Of a stretch of DNA of 11,110 nt, positions 7,501 to 11,110 are shown in pieces; position 1 is the first letter of the stretch; each line of letters begins with the position of its first letter. The notes beneath the pieces were generated by a model that made no database searches, had not been told where the DNA came from, and saw only the letters and a program-made list of their open reading frames with translations. Made by a program: the position numbers and the translations under genes. The stretch comes from Phoronis ovalis. Its lineage: Eukaryota > Phoronida > Phoronidae. The stretch covers positions 1 through 11,110 of the forward strand of contig JAOXYB010056290.1 of assembly GCA_028565635.1 (NCBI GenBank), written 5' to 3'.

Positions 7501-9378
7501 ATGACGATATCGATAAATATGATCTTCATCACTGCAAGATACAAAATTCATCATTATACATAAAACGTATGAAAATACATTAAATGCAAAATTAGTATTC
7601 AATCCCGATGTGCATTTAGAATCGGGCAAAAATTACAAAAAATGAATAAAGCTTGCAAACAAAAATCCAAAACAACACTTCCGCTTTGTTAGAGATCTTT
7701 CATATTGGGTTTTATTTTCTAGCTGACATGTTACTTTGACATCAATAATTTAATAAATAACCCAAGGCCCAATGTAAAGGGCAAATGTCAACTGTTCATC
7801 TTGATATGGTTACATCTAGTGGATTGATGGATTAATCAAAAATACTTATTCAGAAAACCCGCAGCATACAAGATGGCATATAACTGTCAAATGAATTGAC
7901 TAAAAAATACACTTTTCAATAGCTCAGTTAGCAGTCAAGAAAAAACATACGCATTATCACAGTCTACAGCCACATATTCTTCATAGTGTCCATCTTGTTC
8001 ATATACTTCTTCTACTAAATGTGCGTACTGTGGTTGTGATTCATGTATATTCCTATGTGGCTCTATTGGAGCAGTTTCTGCCCTAACACTCTTCCCATGT
8101 ACTGATAGCCTAAATCAAATTACAATCGTCAATAGCTAGCATATCATTATAGACTTGATTTTGAAATAGTGCAGTTATTACACCAGCTTTATAAAAAGAA
8201 GACTGTCAGTAGAGGGTTTGAAATTTAATATGACATATTTATGTAAAATGTATCATTTGTTGAAAATTTAAGTATTCACTAAATGGCTCCAAAATTGTAG
8301 AAATTAAAATTGACCCCCTGTAGCCTAAGCATGGGCCCAATTTTCAAAAATCTTGCATCCGCTTTCATGCAACATGAAAGAGTATGGGTAGGACTACATA
8401 TATGGTTCAATTTTTCCCTCAAAGAATACAACCAAAATCAGTGCAATAAGGCTGCAGTATTGTAGTGGTCAACAATCTTACCCTGAGACACCACTATCAT
8501 GTATTGTGTCCTGCTCAACATCAATTAAAACACTACCAGTTGAAGGTCTTGGTGTTTCTGAAGGTATTGCTTGAAAACCATGATCTTGTGGAGGTAATAA
8601 CTGCATACCGAGAATGCTACAGAAAGAAAAATATCAGTCAGTTTGATTCTAGTAACAGTATTTTTTTAACAACTCAGTTGCATTAGTTTATTTCCCTTCT
8701 GAGCGATGATGTCTGTGTGCTTATGGGCAATGGTGTCATCATATCATGATCGTCATAATTTGTAGACAGACAATAATTGTATGAACAACCGTTACAATGT
8801 GTATTAACAATAGCAAGATTAGTGACTGTTTTCAACACCCTATTATTTTTGCAACAAATATATACCGTAAATGAGGAAATTGTGCCACCCAGTCCCGGCA
8901 TTCTTTTTGTATATGCTGACTGTAGGCATTGTTATCTGGACTTTCACATCTTTCATACAAAATCGAGTCTATATCCTCAAACATCTGCCGCACAATCCTA
9001 GATGCCTCTCGATCAAACTCCTAAAATAAAAAATTTGATAATTAAATGACTTAATTACTAAAATTGTGACACAGATTAATGGCTAGATTAGAGGTAGCCG
9101 CTAGTATTATCAGATTTGTTTTTTATCACATGAAGTCATTATAATTTTTATACTATATTATTATTTTAATATATAACTTTGATGATCCTTACATTACTTT
9201 TAACAGATCTCTGAAGATGTAAGCGGGAATGACTGGAGTACTTACATCATCATATGTTATAGTAGATATAACACTACTTCTTTCCGTAGTATTCCCTGTA
9301 TTCCAGCCACCTGGTATCCAACCCTGAGTTTCTGAGCTTGGTGATGACCGACCACTGACAGTGTCTTCAATTCCATAG
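1504..9378 (-). CDS. FAM149B1: FAM149B1-like ciliary protein, 11 internal exons plus three alternative last exons (5'-partial)
   Basis: Seen: eleven minus-strand exons with GT-AG borders (9246-9378, 8866-9020, 8482-8616, 7951-8109, 7246-7531, 6563-6714, 6156-6333, 5750-5920, 5421-5555, 5079-5157, 4423-4527) splice into one open frame of about 562 residues, followed by one of three terminal exons to give 585-596 residues. Phases match at every junction. Family: the block QMFEDIDSILYE, then KECRDWVAQFPHLRILG, is the hallmark of DUF3719/FAM149 proteins, and the later block YPPVTPSANVKDS...VW and the tail RPSTTHAFR...RRSSTPLDY fit FAM149B1. Vertebrate FAM149B1 is about 580 residues, acts at primary cilia, works with TBC1D32 and the kinase CDK20/CCRK in ciliary trafficking, and is mutated in Joubert syndrome 36. 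No catalytic motif, signal peptide or membrane segment is visible. The start codon lies upstream. FAM149A is the alternative paralogue name; an invertebrate single gene may be equally related to both. Residue numbers in the exon entries count from the first full codon of 9246-9378. Confidence 0.9.
1575..2664 (-). other. Intron or L2 3' UTR, no further gene
   Basis: This stretch between L3 and L2 is intronic for the L3 isoform and would hold the 3' UTR of the L2 isoform. Overlapping minus-strand open frames at 1565-1952 and 2014-2199 have no splice-compatible context or recognisable protein. Confidence 0.55.
2665..2738 (-). CDS. FAM149B1: Alternative terminal exon L2 (duplicate of L1)
   Basis: The acceptor TTTTTTATCTAACAG lies before GC, which again completes Gly with the base from exon K. 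The frame reads QPSPRDDAFRMRLGSLPSAN, then KIS and TGA at 2665-2667. No GT is present inside the coding part, so it can only be a last exon here. The product would be 586 residues from exon A. ATTAAA-type signals lie several hundred bases downstream (about 2250-2310), but none is convincing. Confidence 0.72.
2936..3006 (-). ncRNA. Pre-miRNA-sized hairpin between terminal exons L1 and L2
   Basis: Arms at 2939-2956 and 2987-3004 pair over 18 positions with a single G-T wobble. Two further pairs follow beyond a one-base bulge, and the loop is 30 nt. Total size is about 71 nt, similar to a microRNA precursor. It sits in the L1 3' UTR, or in the intron removed when L2 or L3 is used. I do not recognise the arms as a known microRNA, so the RNA-gene reading is inference and the structure itself is what is seen. 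Confidence 0.35.
3167..3270 (-). CDS. FAM149B1: Alternative terminal exon L1 (duplicate of L2)
   Basis: The acceptor TTTACTTGCAACAG lies before GC, which completes a Gly codon from exon K. The reading continues NSSPRDGTFRMRVGSLPTSD and RANLIVVNKKTTS to a TGA at 3167-3169, giving a 596-residue product counted from exon A. No consensus donor is seen inside, so it should be a last exon. An ATTAAA (3160-3165) directly follows the stop. The central 17 residues match L2 with mostly silent codon differences, which argues that both are read as protein. Confidence 0.75.
3271..4422 (-). other. Large intron between exon K and L1
   Basis: AT-rich intron of 1,152 nt with GTAAGT donor and AACAG acceptor. 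An 84-codon plus-strand open frame at 3331-3585 (Cys/Ile/Phe-rich) shows no gene-like features. I see no further exon here. Confidence 0.7.
4423..4527 (-). CDS. FAM149B1: FAM149-like exon K: last shared exon before the alternative C-termini
   Basis: This 105-nt exon (acceptor CACTATACTTACAG, donor GTAAGT) completes Asn528, encodes residues 529-562 and leaves one base (G) for the next codon. It reads SSSFLGITGNSISNPP, then GQLDEDVDIIYPQL. I see no firm family match here; support comes from strong splice sites, the open frame and phase. The donor faces a 1.15-2.85-kb intron with three compatible acceptors. Confidence 0.85.
4528..5078 (-). other. Intron J-K
   Basis: AT-rich intron of 551 nt with consensus borders; nothing else recognised inside. 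Confidence 0.8.
5079..5157 (-). CDS. FAM149B1: FAM149-like exon J: RRSSTPLDY motif
   Basis: This 79-nt exon (acceptor CTGATTTTGTAG, donor GTAAGT) encodes residues 502-527 and one base of codon 528. SDTSTPFSNPRRSSTPLDY continues directly from the THAFR of the previous exon, matching the family order TT-x-x-F-x-x-D-T...RRS-x-x-x-(L/V)-(D/E)-Y. Confidence 0.92.
5421..5555 (-). CDS. FAM149B1: FAM149-like exon I: RASSAV and RPSTTHAFR motifs
   Basis: This 135-nt exon has codon boundaries at both ends (acceptor TTGTTTATTTCAG, donor GTAAAC) and encodes residues 457-501. Motifs are SRASSAV near the start, a charged stretch DSRISKDKERS and WNRPSTTHAFR at the end. FAM149B1 carries R-A-x-S-A-V and R-P-x-T-T-x-(A/S)-F in this order, so this is a good family marker in the C-terminal half. 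Confidence 0.92.
5750..5920 (-). CDS. FAM149B1: FAM149-like exon H: proline-rich segment with LPPIG motif
   Basis: This 171-nt exon starts and ends on codon boundaries (acceptor TTCTTTTAG, donor GTAAGT) and encodes residues 400-456. It contains ITEVRGVGLPIADRSMSPP and GALPPIGLENTEPQP. The string L-P-P-I-G followed by acidic residues has a counterpart in vertebrate FAM149B1. Confidence 0.9.
6156..6333 (-). CDS. FAM149B1: FAM149-like exon G: basic arginine-rich segment
   Basis: This 178-nt exon (acceptor TGTTAATTTTCAG, donor GTGAGT) encodes the last base of Pro340 and residues 341-399. It holds ALRPESGIQLRPSARPGS, then SATARRRITRLAPIGGIADR. The RRR followed about five residues later by P-I matches the basic RRR...(R/H)-x-P-I stretch of FAM149B1. 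It is more GC-rich than neighbouring introns, as expected for coding sequence. Confidence 0.92.
6563..6714 (-). CDS. FAM149B1: FAM149-like exon F: predicted helical linker
   Basis: This 152-nt exon (acceptor TTTTGATATTTTAG, donor GTAAGC) encodes residues 290-339 and two bases of Pro340. TPLEDLLKIQTKQLTSRLD has heptad-like leucines and is probably helical. The conservation is weak, but vertebrate FAM149B1 has a similar M-x-K-L-L-x-L-x-x-K-L-L-x-R-P region before its RRR motif. The exon fits by splice sites, phase and open frame. Confidence 0.88.
6715..7245 (-). other. Intron E-F
   Basis: AT-rich intron of 531 nt. It holds a 16-bp string (7030-7045) that recurs around 9709-9724 in another intron, but nothing else was recognised. 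Confidence 0.8.
7246..7531 (-). CDS. FAM149B1: FAM149-like exon E: second conserved block, largest exon
   Basis: This 286-nt exon (acceptor TTTTGTATCTTGCAG, donor GTATAC) encodes the last base of Ala194 and residues 195-289. A basic run YRHKRKHHY precedes PPVTPSANVKDSIACSALD and VWHDGLVWMKKLL. Family members show K-x-x-Y-P-P-(I/V)-x-P, an alternating K-(D/E)-D/S stretch and D-x-V-W followed by an amphipathic helix here. The open frame runs on upstream into intron sequence to a Met at 7629, but that Met is intronic: the splice acceptor and phase from exon D are clear. The exon ends on a codon boundary. Confidence 0.95.
7532..7950 (-). other. Intron D-E
   Basis: Intron of 419 nt with TTGCAG acceptor and GTATGT donor; no other feature seen. 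Confidence 0.8.
7951..8109 (-). CDS. FAM149B1: FAM149-like exon D: acidic region before the second conserved block
   Basis: This 159-nt exon (acceptor ATTTGATTTAG, donor GTATGT) encodes Gly141 (split), residues 142-193 and two bases of Ala194. Notable parts are AHLVEEVYEQDGHYEEYVAV, an acidic E-E-Y-(V/L)-A-(V/F)-D stretch. Vertebrate FAM149B1 has a comparable EEYLAFD string at this place, which supports the assignment. Confidence 0.9.
8110..8481 (-). other. Intron C-D with a GC-richer patch and small palindrome
   Basis: Intron of 372 nt. Positions 8310-8400 are less AT-rich than the rest and contain a perfect 8-bp inverted repeat, CTTTCATG (8362-8369) and CATGAAAG (8373-8380), around a 3-nt loop. 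It may be an old interspersed repeat; I cannot name it. Confidence 0.6.
8482..8616 (-). CDS. FAM149B1: FAM149-like exon C: end of DUF3719 and acidic linker
   Basis: This 135-nt exon (acceptor TTTCTTTCTGTAG, donor GTAAGA) supplies the last base of Arg96, then residues 97-140, beginning ILGMQLLPPQDHGFQAIP. The ILG-x-Q-(L/I) string directly after HLR is conserved in FAM149 proteins and confirms the B-C splice. The rest is a low-conservation linker, TGSVLIDVEQDTIHDSGVS. It ends two bases into a Gly codon. Confidence 0.92.
8866..9020 (-). CDS. FAM149B1: FAM149-like exon B: DUF3719 core
   Basis: This 155-nt exon (acceptor TTATTTTAG, donor GTATAT) encodes residues 45-95 and two bases of codon 96. 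It is the most diagnostic part of the window. EFDREASRIVRQMFEDIDSI is an amphipathic helix, followed by LYE, and ECRDWVAQFPHL leads into the next exon. The pattern Q-M-F-x-x-I-D-x-(I/L)-L-Y-E, then E-C-x-x-W-x-x-x-F-P-H-L-R, is the family signature as I remember it from vertebrate FAM149A/B. The donor lacks the usual AAG after GT but is the only one that keeps the conserved HLR|ILG junction in frame. Confidence 0.95.
9246..9378 (-). CDS. FAM149B1: FAM149-like exon A: Ser/Thr-rich segment leading into DUF3719
   Basis: This 133-nt exon has acceptor CTGTTTTAG and donor GTAAGT. The first base completes a codon begun upstream and the exon ends on a codon boundary. It encodes residues 1-44, starting YGIEDTVSGRSSPSS and ending ITYDD. 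FAM149 proteins carry a serine/glycine-rich stretch and an acidic D/E-(F/L)-D just before their core helix, and the following exon opens with EFD, so the acidic DDEFD junction fits. No start codon is available in this exon. Confidence 0.85.
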
Positions 9379-10551
9379 CTAAAACAGATTACTTATAATG
9401 TAAACAAGGAAAAAAGCATGCAACACAAACCCAACAGATAACGTCATCTAGGAATCTTCCATTATGATTCCACTGGCCTCTTTTAAAAGGCTACAGCACT
9501 ATTTTGGAAGTTTTCTAGGAAAACGGAAATTAATGTAGACTAGTATTAGCAAATTCAACACTATCTTAAAATACCAAACTCACTTGCCTATTGATAGATT
9601 TTTTTTCTGGAAAATGAGGTAATTTTGGAAATTTTCTATTGATGGCCATAATTGAGAATGACCTTGAAAACAGGAGAGTTCTCCACAACCATGTTTATGA
9701 AGTCCAATGTCATAAAAATTTCATGACCACTGAAGTGTCAATTATTCAATTTTTCATGTAACAAATTTAATGGCATTTACTTAAAGAAATTCAATATTTG
9801 GGGTATGAACAGAACCAAAATAGCTTATCCTACGAAATCATATTAAACTTCATAGGTTTGAAAAATTTTGCCTCGAAAATTTTAGTTTTCAAATTATTCA
9901 GTAACTAGCCAAACCCCATGAAGTCAAATGCTGCACATTAAAAATGTACAACCTAAAAATATAACAAGTAGTTTGAAATGGCCACCTTAATTCCTTCAAG
10001 TTACTAGAAATTTGCTCATCTTTTAGGACAGTCTATCCAATAATTTTTTTTTTGAGTAAAAAGGACAATACATCCTAAAATCCTAAAAACTTAGAGTTTT
10101 TTTTTAACTCTTAGCATATGAAAACTCGTGAGAGATTGTATTAGGGAATTTTATTTGAACTATTTACCGTCTGCTAATTACACAGATTACACAATTTTCA
10201 CTATAATATCAAACTACTTCACTATATTATTTACATTATTTCTTAAATATCAGATATTAAAGTAAAAAAAACTCCCATATGTAATTACAGGATAAAGAAT
10301 ATAACCTCCCCTGGCATTCCACTTATCCTATAGCACACAGAGGTGGTCAGCTATTCAAGTGTCAGATTTGTAAGCACACCAAATAACAATCAATTTTGAT
10401 ATTTGTTTTATATATTCAAATCCAAGGTGTATTTAATTTCCTTATGGAGAATGTACTTATTTTTGAAACAAGCTATTATACGCTGATGTTTTCACCCATG
10501 ATCAATACCAAATTGCATTACAATGTGCTTATAGTAGGCATTTTTACTCAC
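9379..10551 (-). other. Intronic DNA upstream of exon A
   Basis: AT-rich, with homopolymer A/T runs and short near-duplicates (9501-9517 and 9622-9638 match at 16 of 17 bases). Short frames at 9585-9715 look peptide-like in all three minus frames but have stops and no acceptor, apart from the 23-nt candidate. Confidence 0.55.
9584..9606 (-). CDS. Candidate 23-nt microexon, alternative to 10552-10595
   Basis: An acceptor TTTTCCAG and a consensus donor CAA|GTGAGT delimit 23 nt reading KKNLSIG plus two bases (AA), which with the next C makes Asn and enters the exon at 9246-9378 in frame. The splice sites are good, but exons this short arise easily by chance in AT-rich DNA. The lysines come from a run of A. 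It competes with, and cannot follow, the 44-nt candidate. Confidence 0.22.
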
Positions 10552-10595
10552 CAATGACAAATAGGTGCTGATTGAGGATAAATGGGTACCCTTGT
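10552..10595 (-). CDS. Candidate 44-nt N-terminal exon of the FAM149-like gene
   Basis: A pyrimidine-rich acceptor (TTTTTCCCTTTATAACAG) and a consensus donor (TTG|GTGAGT) bound 44 nt that read TRVPIYPQSAPICH and end two bases into a codon. That is the phase needed to enter the exon at 9246-9378, where the split codon becomes TGC (Cys). The intron between would be 1,173 nt. It cannot be used together with 9584-9606, because that order creates a stop. Part of it shares a 20-22-bp repeat with the candidate exon at 11002-11052, so a repeat origin is not excluded. Confidence 0.4.
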
Positions 10596-10619
10596 CTGTT
10601 ATAAAGGGAAAAAGTAGCT

Positions 10620-10706
10620 CCTTTTTGGGCCTATGAGCTTAAAATTCATACCCTTTTTAGGACCTAATAGCTCAAAATTCACTCCTTTTAGGACCTGCTT
10701 ATCCTG
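10620..10706. repeat. Degenerate tandem repeat, 32-bp period
   Basis: Three units begin at 10620, 10652 and 10684, exactly 32 bp apart. The consensus is CCTTTTTAGGACCTA, then AGCT-x-AAAATTCA. The third unit is only partial. Further isolated TTT-(A/T)-GG-(A)CC cores occur near 10787 and 10820. It is probably a decayed mobile element or satellite, and no coding capacity is seen. Confidence 0.65.
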
Positions 10707-10949
10707 TATTTAAGATGATGAAAACAAATTGGAACCATGGTTTGGGCCGTGCATTTTTCCAAAACAAACAGTACAGCCTATTTCATCTTTAGGACCAGGT
10801 TACATAACATCTTTTTATTATTTTTGGGACCAACAGTTTTTGTTTTGCTACAAAATTTTGAGTAATTTTATCCTTTTCAGGATATCCTGAGTGCCTGGTC
10901 TAACTGCATAAAAAGGTGCCCATTCACCCTGTTTTTGTAAATACTACTC

Positions 10950-10974
10950 AACTATTCTGATTGATAGAATAGTT
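10950..10974. repeat. Perfect 9-bp inverted repeat
   Basis: AACTATTCT (10950-10958) and AGAATAGTT (10966-10974) flank a 7-nt spacer, just downstream (on the gene strand) of the candidate exon at 11002-11052. Confidence 0.7.
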
Positions 10975-11001
10975 AATTATAAGGTTGTTGACATCAGCTA
11001 C

Positions 11002-11052
11002 ATCTTCTGGAAATGCCAATGAAATAGGTGCTGATAGTAGACTGGACTCAGT
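11002..11052 (-). CDS. Candidate upstream coding exon of the FAM149-like gene
   Basis: The acceptor AAACTTCATTATTCAG is good. The frame after it reads TESSLLSAPISLAFPED and stays open on to about 10950. A GT at 11000-11001 (GAT|GTAGCT) closes a 51-nt, phase-0 exon; the next possible donor, GAT|GTCAAC, would extend it to 10993 in the same phase. Either fits the phase-0 entry of the candidate exon at 10552-10595. The donors are weak, and I have no reliable family alignment for this variable N-terminal part, so this is a proposal only. Confidence 0.3.
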
Positions 11053-11110
11053 CTGAATAATGAAGTTTTTTTACTCAAGTTGTCTAAAGTGATGATAAAT
11101 TATACTTTTT

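Noticed and set aside
7231-7629. Minus-strand 132-codon open frame as a stand-alone gene starting at Met 7629
   Set aside because: Only 7246-7531 is exon. The N-terminal part is intron readthrough; the TTGCAG acceptor and the phase from exon D show that this Met is not a start.
8465-9001. Plus-strand and minus-strand short frames overlapping exons B and C
   Set aside because: They are antisense or out-of-frame shadows of the FAM149-like exons at 8482-8616 and 8866-9020.
9607-9715. Longer exon extending upstream from the 23-nt candidate (frame with HGCGELSCFQGHSQLWP)
   Set aside because: Open and peptide-like, but bounded by a stop with no Met and no acceptor downstream of it; the other two frames look equally peptide-like, so it is probably chance or a decayed repeat.
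7030-9724. 16-bp string GTCATAAAAATTTCAT present in two introns
   Set aside because: In DNA this AT-rich a single shared 16-mer may well be chance, and the flanks do not align.

Overview
The window is eukaryotic, almost certainly animal nuclear DNA. It is strongly AT-rich, has no compact bacterial-style genes, and its only convincing gene is split on the minus strand into many short exons (79-286 nt) with GT-AG introns of about 200-2800 nt. The spliced protein belongs to the FAM149 family (DUF3719), closest in layout to FAM149B1, the Joubert-syndrome 36 ciliary protein of vertebrates. Divergence from the vertebrate protein as I remember it, the low GC and the short introns suggest a ciliated invertebrate, possibly a lophotrochozoan. 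The phylum is a guess.

The gene reads right to left. Eleven consecutive internal exons (9378 down to 4423) join with every reading phase compatible and no internal stop, giving about 562 residues. They include the family core (DUF3719, start of the protein to about residue 100), a second conserved block (about residues 205-245) and the proline/serine-rich C-terminal half ending in the motifs RPSTTHAFR and RRSSTPLDY. The true start codon is not in the window. Three small candidate upstream exons (11002-11052, 10552-10595, 9584-9606) are possible but unproven.

The most unusual feature is the 3' end. After the exon at 4423-4527 the minus strand offers three separate terminal exons at 3167-3270, 2665-2738 and 1504-1574. 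Each has its own acceptor in the same phase and its own in-frame stop. The first two are clearly duplicates (SPRD-x-x-FRMR-x-GSLP) that differ mostly at silent codon positions, and the third looks like a more diverged relative. This predicts alternative C-termini carrying two versions of a potential phospho-switch motif (R-x-x-S-x-P inside R-x-R-x-x-S). A 71-nt hairpin with an imperfect stem of about 20 bp lies between the first and second terminal exons.

The remainder is introns, a probable 3' UTR with an AATAAA at 725-730, unannotated AT-rich DNA at the left edge with a strong 30-nt hairpin at 453-482, and, near the right edge, a degenerate 32-bp-period repeat at 10620-10706. No RNA genes, CRISPR arrays, intact transposons or plus-strand genes could be supported.
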